The notes: a model not told the origin generated them from the sequence alone. A stretch of 64,000 bases of DNA from Paenibacillus_AM sp052180255 (GCF_052180255.1 NZ_CP197466.1:2542001-2606000), one strand, 5' to 3'. Numbered from the stretch's first letter, positions 16,601 to 25,737 are shown. A program made the numbers and translations.

Positions 16601-18484
16601 TCATGGATTCTGTGCAAGGTGAGATTCATCTGCAAGCGGAACGCGTGGTAAACCCCTCACATAGCTATCAGACATCGCAAGCAGTTGCGATGCAGTGGCA
16701 AATTCATCTGCAATATGATCATTCGGTAACAGAGGGTCTGCATATTTGAGTGCATACTGCTCGCCATCACTCACTTTTTCACCCGGAATAAATATTTCAT
16801 TGTCGTTAATGAAGGATCCTGAAGGCAAATAATAGCGCATTGGTAATAATGTACTTGTGTTGTTTAACAAATCTTTACCGAAGAATACCCGGTTATCCAT
16901 TGAGAACCCTGCCAGATTCGCGATTGTTGGCATAATATCGATTTGTCCGCCTACATGCTGCAATTCCTGTTGTGTACTCACTCCTGGAATGGAAATGAAT
17001 AGAGGAATATTGAACATATCCGTATAATCATAGTCTCTACCTACGATATTTTTCATTAGACCCAATTCCTTCTGGGATAAAGAATTAACTGGTAAACCAA
17101 AATGATCCCCATAGATGACAATCATACAATCTTCCCATATGCCAGCTTCCTTCAATTCGTCAAAAAACTTCCCTAGTGCTTCGTCCGTATAGTGTGCAGA
17201 GGCAATGTAATTACCGACCAACGTGTTATCATACTCATCTGGCAGCTTAATGGGATGTTTTGATTCAGGAAGATCAAACGGATGATGATTCGTCATCGAA
17301 ATAAGATTCGCATAAAACTTCTGACCTTCATCATGTTTTTTCTTCAGTTCTTCTGCAGTCTTCTTATATAAAACTTCGTCAGATGCACCAAAATGAATGA
17401 AATCCTCGTCTCCGAAAAACGCTTGATCATAATATTGATCGAATCCAAGTGCATGATACAACTTATCCCGATTCCAGAACTCTACACTATTCGTATGGAA
17501 TGTCAGGGATTGATACCCATAATCCTTTACCATACGAGGTAAACCTGGCAACTCCTTATCACTATATACTTGCGAAGATGCACCATTCTGAGGGACATAC
17601 AATGACGTATTCAGAAGGTATTCTGCATCTGAGGTATTTCCTTGACCAATTTGCTGATAAAAATTCGAGAAATAATAGGACTGTTTCATTAAATCATTTA
17701 GAACAGGTGTAACCTCATGATCCCCAACCTTTAGACCAACTAAAAAATCTTGAAAAGACTCGAGTTGAATGACAATGATGTTCTTATCCTTCGCATCTCC
17801 GAAATGTTCATTTACGGCAGAAACCGTTTCCTGTTTGGCTTCTTTGACCGCCTCAGGCGTTACTGATTCAGCTGGGATCGTATCGGTGAACATACTGTCC
17901 ATAATCGTATGAACTTCATAATTGAGAAACCCCATCTTCTCCGCCATCTTATGCTCGTTTACGATCTCCATATTCGTCGAAATAGACATCAAACAAAGTA
18001 ACATGGTTACTGCAAGTACACCTAGCGTCATCCACCGCGGATATGTAATTGAATCCTGGTTTCCCCAATTACGTATTGCTTTGCTGCACAGACATAACCC
18101 AATAATGACTACGATATCAACAAATACAAGTAAATAGATAGGGTGCATGATCGTGAGCACGCTGCTTTTGACCTCTGTTACCTGTTTAAGCTGCATAAGT
18201 GCATGATAATCGACAATGACACCGTAATACTTGTAGTACATGAGAATAGCAAAATAGATAGTTGTCACAATCGTGTCCACTATCGTATACGCAAGCAACT
18301 TTCGCTTTTTGACGAGCAGCTCAATAAGACCAAATAATACCATAATTGCAGGCAAATCTGTTATTAAAGGCCTATACGTTGGAATCGAGCCTTGAATAAC
18401 GGTCCAAGTAAAATACATTTTGAGTATCATCAAGATTGAAAATACAGCTGCAAGCGGAATTTTGCTCACAATACTTTTTTTCAA
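16601..18484 (-). CDS. ltaS: LTA synthase-type sulfatase-fold membrane enzyme
   Basis: Membrane enzyme of the LtaS family, which polymerises glycerol phosphate from phosphatidylglycerol into lipoteichoic acid outside the cell. Five hydrophobic helices occupy about residues 10-185, followed by an extracellular sulfatase-fold domain: NIIVIQLESFQDF (metal-binding Glu), the nucleophile region GQGNTSDAEY (Thr), YGDHFG with Asp/His metal ligands. The frame is open to 18514, but TTG at 18484 has AAGGAGG correctly spaced and gives a normal start (KKSIVSKIPL); this makes 627 aa. It could be any LtaS paralogue (LtaS, YfnI, YqgS, YvgJ), so the symbol is a family-level call. Confidence 0.88.
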   Translation of the reverse strand: MKKSIVSKIPLAAVFSILMILKMYFTWTVIQGSIPTYRPLITDLPAIMVLFGLIELLVKKRKLLAYTIVDTIVTTIYFAILMYYKYYGVIVDYHALMQLKQVTEVKSSVLTIMHPIYLLVFVDIVVIIGLCLCSKAIRNWGNQDSITYPRWMTLGVLAVTMLLCLMSISTNMEIVNEHKMAEKMGFLNYEVHTIMDSMFTDTIPAESVTPEAVKEAKQETVSAVNEHFGDAKDKNIIVIQLESFQDFLVGLKVGDHEVTPVLNDLMKQSYYFSNFYQQIGQGNTSDAEYLLNTSLYVPQNGASSQVYSDKELPGLPRMVKDYGYQSLTFHTNSVEFWNRDKLYHALGFDQYYDQAFFGDEDFIHFGASDEVLYKKTAEELKKKHDEGQKFYANLISMTNHHPFDLPESKHPIKLPDEYDNTLVGNYIASAHYTDEALGKFFDELKEAGIWEDCMIVIYGDHFGLPVNSLSQKELGLMKNIVGRDYDYTDMFNIPLFISIPGVSTQQELQHVGGQIDIMPTIANLAGFSMDNRVFFGKDLLNNTSTLLPMRYYLPSGSFINDNEIFIPGEKVSDGEQYALKYADPLLPNDHIADEFATASQLLAMSDSYVRGLPRVPLADESHLAQNP

Positions 18485-18571
18485 ATGAACGACCTCCTTC
18501 TTAACATCACCCAAAGTACCACATGAACCTTAAAAACAAATGAAACCACATTAATCTCCAATTAAGTGGGC

Positions 18572-18616
18572 AAAAAAAAATCGACCTCATGCATAACTAT
18601 GCACTAAGATCGACTT
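18572..18616 (-). terminator. Terminator of tag
   Basis: A long imperfect stem (AGTCGATCTTAGTGCAT / ATGCATGAGGTCGATT) followed by nine T on the reverse strand, overlapping the end of the tag gene. Confidence 0.85.
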
Positions 18617-19221
18617 TAAACTACATGATTTTTCATTTGTTCAGGAATTGCCGTAACACTTAACTCCTTACGACAACAGCACGATGTAACGTGATCATTG
18701 ATCATCCCAATGGCTTGCATGAAAGAGTAAATGATCGTTGTACCTACGAATGAAAACCCTCTACGTTTTAGGTCTTTACTGATCTTATCCGAAAGTGACG
18801 TGGAGACAGGTACATCTGTTATCTTCTCAGGCTGATTGTCAATGGGTACCCCATTTATGAAACCCCAGATGTAATTCGCAAACGAGCCAAACTCCTCCTG
18901 TATTTGGATAAACGCCCTTGCATTTGTCACTGTTGAGCGCACTTTAAGCCTATTACGTACAATACCAGGATCTAAGAGCAATTTACTTATTCGCTCCTCA
19001 TCATACTGCGCAACAAGGTTTACATCAAAATGATCGAAAGCCATTCGATAAGATTCTCTTTTTTTCAAAATGGTATACCAACTAAGACCTGCTTGTGCAC
19101 CTTCTAAAGTAATCATTTCAAATAAGTGTCGATCATCATGGACGGGAACTCCCCACTCTTGATCATGATAATCTACATATAAAGGGTCATCATTTACCCA
19201 TGAACAGCGTGATATTGTCAA
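18616..19221 (-). CDS. tag: DNA-3-methyladenine glycosylase I
   Basis: Excises 3-methyladenine from alkylated DNA, starting base-excision repair. Family motifs seen: RCSWV near the N-terminus, YHDQEWGVP, LEGAQAGLSW with the catalytic-region glutamate, and the C-terminal VGTTIIYSFMQAIGMINDH. The zinc-snap ligands of Tag (an N-terminal Cys, a His near position 17, and a C-terminal His/Cys pair) are present as RCSW, YHDQ and NDHVTSCC. Length 201 aa. The start is a TTG with only a weakly spaced ribosome site (GGGGGAAAGG), but no better codon fits the conserved N-terminus. Single gene, ending at a terminator. Confidence 0.93.
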   Translation of the reverse strand: MTISRCSWVNDDPLYVDYHDQEWGVPVHDDRHLFEMITLEGAQAGLSWYTILKKRESYRMAFDHFDVNLVAQYDEERISKLLLDPGIVRNRLKVRSTVTNARAFIQIQEEFGSFANYIWGFINGVPIDNQPEKITDVPVSTSLSDKISKDLKRRGFSFVGTTIIYSFMQAIGMINDHVTSCCCRKELSVTAIPEQMKNHVV

Positions 19222-19269
19222 ATTAAAAACGCCCTTTCCCCCGAATTTTCACTTCTCTCATTGTATCTT

Positions 19270-20046
19270 TTATGAATGATCATGTCCACGTTGCATCGAC
19301 TCGTAGATCGCTTGCTTTAATTGTTGAAATTCTCGAGAAATCGTAACGGCAGAATCACGTGGTCTTTCCCACGGTACATGGAATTCATCAAGAACAATCG
19401 TCGGTTTTTCGGAAAGTACATAAATTCGATCTGATAAGAACAACGCTTCTTCAATACTATGTGTCACAAACAACACCGAACGCTGATATTGCTCCCAAAT
19501 ACCGAGGAGCCACTTCTGCATATCGAGCCTTGTGAGCGCATCCAATGCGCCAAACGGTTCATCCAGACACATCAATTCTTGCTCGGAAAGCAAAGCTCTT
19601 AAGAACGATACCCGCTGCCGCATACCACCAGAGAGCACTTGAGGAAGCTTTTTCTCATACCCACCAAGACCAATCTTCGGAAGCCATTCACGTGCTTTCA
19701 CTAGTGCATCACTTCGTTTACTCCCTGCAACTTCTAGTGCTGTTATCACATTCTCTTCAATTGTGCGCCAAGGAAACAAACAATCTGCTTGCGGCATATA
19801 CGAGATTAAGCCTCGCTTACCTGTCACCATTTGATTATCCAATTGGACATAGCCCGCAGTTGGTGCAGCCAACCCTCCAATGATCTGTAGAATGGTGGAT
19901 TTCCCGCTCCCAGAAGGTCCGATCAAGGATACAAACTCCCCTTGTTCTACATACATACTAATGTCTTTAAGCACAATCTCAGTCTGACCTTTGTCGGAGT
20001 ATGACTTTTGTATATGATCCAGTATTAGCTTTTTATTATGTGTCAT
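19270..20046 (-). CDS. thiZ: ABC transporter ATPase for thiamine precursor uptake
   Basis: ATP-binding subunit of the nitrate/sulfonate/taurine-type importer encoded by this operon. Walker A GPSGSGKST (residues 43-51), signature LSGGMRQRV, Walker B LMCLDEPFGALD and the switch histidine VTHSIEEAL are intact. It has 258 aa. It is the last gene after thiY, the MTH1187-type protein and the permease. The TPP riboswitch upstream of the operon shows that it serves thiamine metabolism, most likely import of a pyrimidine (HMP-type) precursor, rather than sulfonates. Confidence 0.88.
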   Translation of the reverse strand: MTHNKKLILDHIQKSYSDKGQTEIVLKDISMYVEQGEFVSLIGPSGSGKSTILQIIGGLAAPTAGYVQLDNQMVTGKRGLISYMPQADCLFPWRTIEENVITALEVAGSKRSDALVKAREWLPKIGLGGYEKKLPQVLSGGMRQRVSFLRALLSEQELMCLDEPFGALDALTRLDMQKWLLGIWEQYQRSVLFVTHSIEEALFLSDRIYVLSEKPTIVLDEFHVPWERPRDSAVTISREFQQLKQAIYESMQRGHDHS

Positions 20047-20078
20047 AGGTATAGCCTCTTTTCAACAAATACGACATT

Positions 20079-20834
20079 TTACGATTTCACATTCCAGCGC
20101 ACAAGCCATTTCTCTAGTAAACCGATTACTTTATAGAAAACTAAGCTAAATAATACAATGAGCAGCATAACACAAAATACGCGATCCGCACGATAGGACG
20201 ATTTCGCCATCATCATGTAAAATCCAAGTCCCTTCTCCGCGCCAAGCCACTCCGCAATAACCGCTGACATGACACTGTAAGTAGCTGATATTTTAAGTCC
20301 TGAAAACATATGTGGCAATGCCGACGGAAGTTCTATCATTCGAAATATTTTCCATTTATTCCCACCAATCATCTGCATGTAGTTGTACATGGATCGCTCA
20401 GCTCGTGCAAAACCGTCCATCGCAGCTACAGCAACGGGAAAGAAACAGATTAGACTGATTGTAATTAACTTAGGTAAGATACCATAACCGAACCAGATCA
20501 TCAAAAGTGGGGCAAGTATAATGACCGGGATGTTCTGTGACAAAATTAATAAAGGTGATAATCCCGCTCTTACACGGGGCATTAAATGAAGCATAACGGA
20601 AAGAACAAGGCCAATAGCGCTTCCTATACAGAAACCAAGCAGCGTTAACTTAACGGTAGCAAAGATATGTACCCATAATTTTGGAAGCTCACGCCATCCT
20701 TCTTGCATGACTTGAATAGGACTTGGTAAAATCCATTTTTCCACAGCAAGTATACTCGTCGACAATTGCCAAATAACTAGGAAAAGGCTGACCGTCACAA
20801 TGGGCGGCCAGCTTTTGATTAACCAAGCTTTCAT
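20079..20834 (-). CDS. thiX: ABC transporter permease for thiamine precursor uptake
   Basis: Membrane subunit (251 aa) of the SsuC/TauC type with about six hydrophobic helices. The cytoplasmic coupling loop (AMDGFARAERSMYNYMQMIG...IFRMIELPSALPH) is recognisable. The start overlaps the end of the upstream small thiamine-binding-type gene by 4 bp. Pairs with the ATPase downstream and the NMT1-type binding protein upstream. Confidence 0.88.
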   Translation of the reverse strand: MKAWLIKSWPPIVTVSLFLVIWQLSTSILAVEKWILPSPIQVMQEGWRELPKLWVHIFATVKLTLLGFCIGSAIGLVLSVMLHLMPRVRAGLSPLLILSQNIPVIILAPLLMIWFGYGILPKLITISLICFFPVAVAAMDGFARAERSMYNYMQMIGGNKWKIFRMIELPSALPHMFSGLKISATYSVMSAVIAEWLGAEKGLGFYMMMAKSSYRADRVFCVMLLIVLFSLVFYKVIGLLEKWLVRWNVKS

Positions 20835-21127
20835 CCTCTGTATTTCTCCGTTAATTGATCCATGGTATAGCCTTTTTCAGGATTATACGCAATCTTCACT
20901 TGTGAGAGCACACCTGGGCACCCCACTTGAATCATCTCTTCATTCATTCGTTTAACAATGTCTAACAGTTGCCCAAGATCGCCTTCCATTGTCGTTTCAA
21001 GTGGACTCACCAAGTATTTCACGCCAGCTTGTTGAATGACCTCTATAGCACGATCTACATAAGGAATAACATCTTCGCCATTTTTCGTTTTAGGAATAAT
21101 TTGAATGGATACTAAAGCGTTAGCCAT
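20831..21127 (-). CDS. MTH1187/YkoF-type thiamine-binding protein
   Basis: Small protein (98 aa) of the MTH1187 family (PF01910 type), a ferredoxin-like fold related to each half of the B. subtilis thiamine-binding protein YkoF. Features: VSIQIIPKTKN strand at the start, VSPLETTMEGDL and a C-terminal VKIAYNPEKGYTM. It lies between the binding protein and the permease of a TPP-riboswitch-controlled importer. Binding of thiamine or its pyrimidine moiety is inferred from family and operon; it may tune the transporter or hold substrate in the cytoplasm. No signal peptide. Confidence 0.85.
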   Translation of the reverse strand: MANALVSIQIIPKTKNGEDVIPYVDRAIEVIQQAGVKYLVSPLETTMEGDLGQLLDIVKRMNEEMIQVGCPGVLSQVKIAYNPEKGYTMDQLTEKYRG

Positions 21128-21148
21128 AATCTAGTCCCTCTTTTCAAC

Positions 21149-22168
21149 TTAATTGGATTTAGGTAGGTAGTCATTCGTGAAAGCTGCATCTACGTCCAGC
21201 TTTTTCTCTAACAACTTGTGGTCAAACATCCAATTGGAATAGTTTTCCCATACGGATCGTTTTTGCTCACCCCATCGTGGTGCTTCAGCCTTATAACGTG
21301 GGCTGAGCCACTTTTGCGAAGCCATAACTAAATCTTTATTTAGCTCTGGAACAGCTTTGATGAGGATGTTAGCTGCATCTTCCGGTTTATCGATCGCATA
21401 ATTATAACCTTTCGATACAGCAGCCATGAAAGCTTTTGCAATCTCAGGTTTTTCTTTAATCAGCTTTTCACTTGAAATAACAACGGGTGTGTAGTAATCC
21501 AGTTTATCCGAATAATCGGTTAGATAAATCATGTTAACAGGCTCTTTACGCAATTCTGCCTCCACGCCTGTCCAGGCGTAGTAGATCCAAGAGAAATCCA
21601 CATCACGCTTAACAGCTGTAAAATAATCCGCTTCCCCGATATTAATGGAAGTAACCTTTTTAAAATCAGCATTCTGCGTCTGCATGATCGATTCAATAAC
21701 CGCTGCTTCAGCAGGTGAGCCGTAACCCCCGTACTTCTTCCCTTCAAAATCTTTAGGTGTCTTAATATTTTTATCAACGGGTGAAGCAAATCCAGAAGTA
21801 TTATGTTGAATAATCGCTGCAAGCGAGACTACAGGTACACCTTGTAATCGTCCTTGTGTTATGGATTCTTGAACACCAATCCCAAACTCAGCATTTCCTG
21901 CTCCCACCATCGCCATGGAAGAGTTGGAACCTGGAAGAACAATTTCAACATTAAGCCCTTGTTCGGCAAAATATCCTTTTTCTTTTGCTACGTAAATACC
22001 TGTGTGGTTCGTATTCGGTGTCCAGTCCAGCGCAATCTTAACATCTATTAACTTCTTATCTGCACTACCTTTCGATTCGTTTGCAGACTGCTCACTTTTA
22101 CCGCAAGCTGTAAGCATGAGCAGCGTTAGTACAAGAACAGCCGCAAGACCTACTTTCAATTGCTTCAT
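21149..22168 (-). CDS. thiY: NMT1/THI5-like substrate-binding lipoprotein for thiamine precursor
   Basis: Extracytoplasmic binding protein (339 aa) of the THI5-like group, which in bacteria usually binds formylaminopyrimidine or a related thiamine precursor. A lipoprotein signal ends in LTAC with Cys22. The mature part begins with VKIALDWTPNTNHTGIYVAKEKGYF, the hallmark of ThiY-type proteins, and has a bilobed binding-protein length. The frame is open to 22240, but the ATG at 22168 has a strong site (AAAGGAGAGAG) and begins the signal peptide. First gene of the operon after the TPP riboswitch. Confidence 0.92.
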   Translation of the reverse strand: MKQLKVGLAAVLVLTLLMLTACGKSEQSANESKGSADKKLIDVKIALDWTPNTNHTGIYVAKEKGYFAEQGLNVEIVLPGSNSSMAMVGAGNAEFGIGVQESITQGRLQGVPVVSLAAIIQHNTSGFASPVDKNIKTPKDFEGKKYGGYGSPAEAAVIESIMQTQNADFKKVTSINIGEADYFTAVKRDVDFSWIYYAWTGVEAELRKEPVNMIYLTDYSDKLDYYTPVVISSEKLIKEKPEIAKAFMAAVSKGYNYAIDKPEDAANILIKAVPELNKDLVMASQKWLSPRYKAEAPRWGEQKRSVWENYSNWMFDHKLLEKKLDVDAAFTNDYLPKSN

Positions 22169-22212
22169 GTCGCTCTCTCCTTTTCTCTCGACGAGAATCT
22201 TTCTATGACAAC

Positions 22213-22233
22213 AAAAAAACTCCCCAACGGGAG
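22213..22233 (-). terminator. TPP-riboswitch expression-platform terminator
   Basis: Reverse-strand CTCCC-GTTG-GGGAG followed by seven T, directly after the TPP aptamer. The upstream GCTGGCT segment can pair with aptamer sequence, so ligand-dependent termination is likely. Confidence 0.85.
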
Positions 22234-22267
22234 CCAGCATTTTTGTGCATGCACAAACAAAATCATG

Positions 22268-22358
22268 GTTCCTACGCTGGCATTATCCAGATCAGGTTCA
22301 AGGGTCAGTATTTTGTGGAATACAATCTCAGCCGGCCAAAAATCCCAGCACCCCGTTT
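22268..22358 (-). ncRNA. TPP (THI-box) riboswitch
   Basis: Read on the reverse strand: ACGGGGTGCTGGGA, GGCTGAGA, ACCCTTGAACCTGATCTGG and AATGCCAGCGTAGGAA, the conserved thi-box order. It precedes thiY and its terminator; TPP binding should stop transcription of the importer. Confidence 0.96.
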
Positions 22359-22378
22359 GTTTTTTGAAGTTCTATACC

Positions 22379-22407
22379 ACTATATAGCAGAATTGAGTAT
22401 TTGTCTA
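22379..22407 (-). promoter_or_regulatory. SigA-type promoter of the thi importer operon
   Basis: Reverse-strand TAGACA (22407-22402), 17-bp spacer, TATAGT (22384-22379), about 20 bp before the TPP aptamer. Confidence 0.72.
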
Positions 22408-22423
22408 TTTTAATTATTCAATG

Positions 22424-22460
22424 AAAAAAACCACAGATCAGCATATGGCTGTCTGTGGCT
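22424..22460 (-). terminator. Terminator of the NlpC/P60 gene
   Basis: CCACAG...CTGTGG stem with internal pairs, followed by seven T on the reverse strand, 17 bp after the gene. Confidence 0.85.
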
Positions 22461-22476
22461 TCTTATCTTATGGCTT

Positions 22477-23334
22477 TTAAAGAACGCGCTTAGCGCCAAC
22501 ATAATACTTCGCACTCCAGCTGGAGGAAAGACTTGTTACCATTACGCTACGCCCACGGCCAGATACTGCATTAATATATTTGTCATCGCCAATATAAATC
22601 CCTACATGCGATACGCGACTGCCTTCAGCGAAGAAAACAAGATCACCAGCTTGCAAATTGCTTACTGATTTTCCAACACTGTACATATCACTTGATGTGC
22701 GTGGAAGATCATATCCGTACTTTTTAAACACATAACTTACAAAACCTGAGCAATCAAATCCACTTGGTGAAGTTCCTCCATACACATATGGAACACCTAG
22801 ATATTGATTCGCTGTATCAATGAGTTGTACGCTAATTTCAGGCTTCTTCGGTGGTGCATACCATGCAGGTGCATGGAAGTTGCCATCTACGCCAAGAATC
22901 GCAATTCCATTCTTATCATCCCACTGTAAAATAAAACCTAAGTGTTCAGCCATCAATCGTACAGGAACAAATGCTACCCCGTTATGTATCACAGGCTTAG
23001 TTGTTAACTCAACTTTTCTGTCGTCAACCGTCATCTTTGTGCTGCCAGTCGTCAGTTTGAAATTATGTTTGTCATTATGTACAGTAAGTCCAACTTCATC
23101 GCCTTCTTGATTCCAAGTCAACGTGTAGCCGATATTTTCAAACAATTGACGTACAGGCACCATTAACGAGTTGTTCTCGCCAATGTATGGATCCGTATTC
23201 AGATCAACTAAACGATCATTGACTTGAATTTTGACATCTTCATTTGCTGTTTGTGCACTTGCTGTTTGTCCGATCACGAAAGCACTTCCCAGAACAGCAC
23301 ATGATAATACTACGGTTTTAAATAAAGTTTTCAA
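22477..23334 (-). CDS. Secreted NlpC/P60 peptidoglycan hydrolase with copper-amine-oxidase-N-like stalk
   Basis: Exported cell-wall endopeptidase (285 aa). A signal peptide ends at about residue 27 (QTASA). Residues about 30-150 form two repeats of the copper amine oxidase N-terminal-like (stalk) domain, recognisable from LMVPVRQLFENIGYTLTW and AFVPVRLMAEHLGFILQW. The NlpC/P60 domain follows, with catalytic Cys195 in FDCSGF, His243 in SHVGIYIG and a downstream polar third residue. It probably cuts peptide stems during growth. The start is a TTG with GGGAGGT eight bases upstream. A c-di-AMP riboswitch in the leader ties its expression to turgor and cell-wall state. Confidence 0.93.
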   Translation of the reverse strand: MKTLFKTVVLSCAVLGSAFVIGQTASAQTANEDVKIQVNDRLVDLNTDPYIGENNSLMVPVRQLFENIGYTLTWNQEGDEVGLTVHNDKHNFKLTTGSTKMTVDDRKVELTTKPVIHNGVAFVPVRLMAEHLGFILQWDDKNGIAILGVDGNFHAPAWYAPPKKPEISVQLIDTANQYLGVPYVYGGTSPSGFDCSGFVSYVFKKYGYDLPRTSSDMYSVGKSVSNLQAGDLVFFAEGSRVSHVGIYIGDDKYINAVSGRGRSVMVTSLSSSWSAKYYVGAKRVL

Positions 23335-23345
23335 ACGGTAATACC

Positions 23346-23446
23346 TCCCAGTGTCTCCGAGGTTAGTTGACGGGTTCGGGAAGAAGGTTGCTCCCTAGAT
23401 CGCATATAACACGAACATTCACCCCAAGTAAATCGGTCCCCCGTAC
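23346..23446 (-). ncRNA. c-di-AMP (ydaO/yuaA) riboswitch
   Basis: Reverse-strand order: GGGGGACCGATTT, GGGGTGAATG, AGGGAGCAACCTTC, then CCCGAACCCGTCAACTAACC and CGGAGAC, matching the ydaO-yuaA leader consensus. It is directly upstream of an NlpC/P60 hydrolase, a classic target. It ends at the ribosome site, so control could be at translation; no clear separate terminator is seen between it and the gene. The rest of the 23447-23592 interval shows no gene. Confidence 0.9.
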
Positions 23447-23592
23447 TGACTTTATGTTTAAGCCAGATTCGACAAATTATCTATTTGACTTTAACAGATT
23501 ATCATATTTTGCTAGTTTTGATCAATGAATCGCAGATTAGAAAATTTTCATTTAAGGAAATTGATTCTAATCTTTTTCTTAAAATATACCAA

Positions 23593-23623
23593 AAACCCGC
23601 GAAGCACCTGGCTTCGCGGGTTT
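23593..23623 (-). terminator. Terminator of yhgE
   Basis: Perfect 13-bp stem (AAACCCGCGAAGC / GCTTCGCGGGTTT) with a 5-nt loop and T-rich tail on the reverse strand, 24 bp after the gene. Confidence 0.93.
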
Positions 23624-23647
23624 CCATTTTTCTAATCTACACTGCTT

Positions 23648-25666
23648 CTATACAGCTTCATTAGAAGCAATTACTGGATTCGGGTTCTTTTTTAAATTGA
23701 TTTTTAATGTAACCCAAGTTAAAGCACCCATTCCAACAATCCATCCGATTAGGACAATTGTATTACTCCAGAAGTCATTCATTTGACCGCTCGATATGAC
23801 AGCTTTAAATCCACTTACAGAGTAAGTCATTGGTACTAGCTTGCCAAACGGTTGTAGTATATCTGGAATTAATTCAATTGGGAAAGTTCCTGCTGAAGTT
23901 GTTAGTTGTACAATAAGAAGCAAGATTGCAAGGAAGCGTCCAACATCGTTAAATGCTGTAACCAAGAATTGCAAGATCGCCATGAAAGTCCAGCTCGTTA
24001 CTAAGCTGAGTAAGATGAACAATCCAACGTTTTGCACTTCCAACTTCAATCCACCAAGCAAGATTATATCTGCCAGCACTGCTTGAAGCGCACCCACGAC
24101 AAGCATTACACCGAATTTACTAATAAACCAACTAAATGAGTTGGGCGGTGTGATCGCAGGTTTTTTCATTGAGTATACGATTGTTAACATCAATGCACCT
24201 ACGAACAATCCAAGGGATAAGAAGTACGGCGCAAATCCTGTTCCATAGTTAGGTACGGCACCATTGTTTTTCTCTATCGCAACATTTACTGGATCTGCGA
24301 ACATATCAAAGTTTGAATCATTTGCTTTAATACTGCTTGTTTTGTCCGCTGCTTCTGCTAATTTACCAGATAACTCGTCTTGACCATTAACAACAGTTCC
24401 CATTCCTTCAGATAGTTTTGTTGAACCATCTTTCAATTGAACAGAACCTTCACTAATAGCTTTTACACCACCAGATAATTTCGTTAATCCATCTTTCAAT
24501 TGTACACTTCCTGCAGCTAGGCCTTGAGCGCCCGTATCAACAGCCTTCGCACCTTGTGCTGCTTCATTAATTTTACCACTTAGGGTACTTACGCCTGCAT
24601 TAAGTGTACCACTTGCGCCAGCTAATTGATCAGCACCTGCAGCTAATTTTTGTTGACCCGCAAGAGCAGCATCTGCTCCACCACTTACCATACCTGCTGC
24701 GCCAAGCAATTGTTTGAATTCAGGGGAATTCGCAAGTTGAGGATTTGCTTTTGCCATCGCTTCAAGTCCTGCTTTTAGCCCTTTCGCACCTGAACTCAAT
24801 TTATCCATTCCTTCAACAGAACCTTTAAGACCTGTTTGAAGTGACCCGATTCCATCTTTCAATTGACCCGCTCCTGCAGAGAGCTGCTTGCCACCTTGTG
24901 CCAATTGATCCAAGCCACCGGAGAGTTGCCCAGTACCTTGTTTTAATTGATTCGTACCACCATTCAATTTGGATGCACCAGCAAGAAGCTCGTTTACACC
25001 ATTATTAAGCGGCTGTGTACCTTCTGTAAGTTTCAGCAAATTGGAATCAATTTGCATAATGCCATCTTCAACTTTCTTCGACCCGTCTGTCAATTTCTTC
25101 GCGCCATCCGCTGCTTGTGCTAATCCGTCAGACAATGTAGTCATTTGCCCGAACATCGATTCTGTATAAGCACGAGTAAGTTCTTTACCTACTTTAGCTT
25201 TCATTTTCTCTATCGCACTTGCACCAATCTGCGAGGACAAGAAGTTTAAGCTTTCATTAGGAATGTATTTAATCTCGGATGGAACCGGCTTCGAATCCAA
25301 CACTTTTGTTGCATTTTCCGAGAAATTCGTCGGGATTTCAATATACATATAATACTTTTGATCTTGCATGCCTTGAATTGCCTGTTCGGCCGTAACAAAA
25401 TCCCATTTGAAATCCTTAGACTCATTCAACTTATCAGTAAAATCTTTACCTACATTTAACTTCTTCTCATTAAAGGTAGCTCCTTGATCTAAGTTCACAA
25501 CTGCAACTGGTAGATCATTCAGCTTGGCATAAGGGTCCCAAAATGCCCAAAGAAACATGAAACTGTACAGAAGTGGAATTAAAATAACACCGATAACTGA
25601 AAATAATACCTTTTTGTTTTTGACGATGGATGCCCATTCGTGAACGATTAATCGTTTCTTATTCAT
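23648..25666 (-). CDS. yhgE: YhgE/Pip family membrane protein with LxxG-type heptad repeats
   Basis: Large membrane protein (672 aa) with the YhgE/Pip plan: an N-terminal membrane helix (about 20-42), an extracellular region containing PVAVVNLDQGA, a long middle stretch (about 180-450) made of repeated L-x-x-G-x-x-x-L units (for example LNGGTNQLKQGTGQLSGG, QLSAGAGQLKDG) likely to form an extended helical rod, and a C-terminal ABC-2-type membrane domain of five or so helices (about 495-660). Family members are phage receptors or secretion-associated factors; the substrate, if any, is unknown. A TetR gene lies just upstream on the same strand with an operator between them. Confidence 0.88.
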   Translation of the reverse strand: MNKKRLIVHEWASIVKNKKVLFSVIGVILIPLLYSFMFLWAFWDPYAKLNDLPVAVVNLDQGATFNEKKLNVGKDFTDKLNESKDFKWDFVTAEQAIQGMQDQKYYMYIEIPTNFSENATKVLDSKPVPSEIKYIPNESLNFLSSQIGASAIEKMKAKVGKELTRAYTESMFGQMTTLSDGLAQAADGAKKLTDGSKKVEDGIMQIDSNLLKLTEGTQPLNNGVNELLAGASKLNGGTNQLKQGTGQLSGGLDQLAQGGKQLSAGAGQLKDGIGSLQTGLKGSVEGMDKLSSGAKGLKAGLEAMAKANPQLANSPEFKQLLGAAGMVSGGADAALAGQQKLAAGADQLAGASGTLNAGVSTLSGKINEAAQGAKAVDTGAQGLAAGSVQLKDGLTKLSGGVKAISEGSVQLKDGSTKLSEGMGTVVNGQDELSGKLAEAADKTSSIKANDSNFDMFADPVNVAIEKNNGAVPNYGTGFAPYFLSLGLFVGALMLTIVYSMKKPAITPPNSFSWFISKFGVMLVVGALQAVLADIILLGGLKLEVQNVGLFILLSLVTSWTFMAILQFLVTAFNDVGRFLAILLLIVQLTTSAGTFPIELIPDILQPFGKLVPMTYSVSGFKAVISSGQMNDFWSNTIVLIGWIVGMGALTWVTLKINLKKNPNPVIASNEAV

Positions 25667-25691
25667 ATGATTCTCTCCTCCTAAAACTAAC

Positions 25692-25714
25692 TGACCGTTT
25701 CGACCATTTGGTCA
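25692..25714 (-). promoter_or_regulatory. TetR-type operator upstream of yhgE
   Basis: TGACCG (25692-25697) and TGGTCA (25709-25714) frame a dyad that also contains the perfect inner palindrome GACCA-TT-TGGTC. The half-site TGACCG matches the operator in front of the tetR gene at 26337, so both are likely bound by the same repressor. Confidence 0.7.
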
Positions 25715-25737
25715 CTCATGGGCCAAAAAAAGGACGC

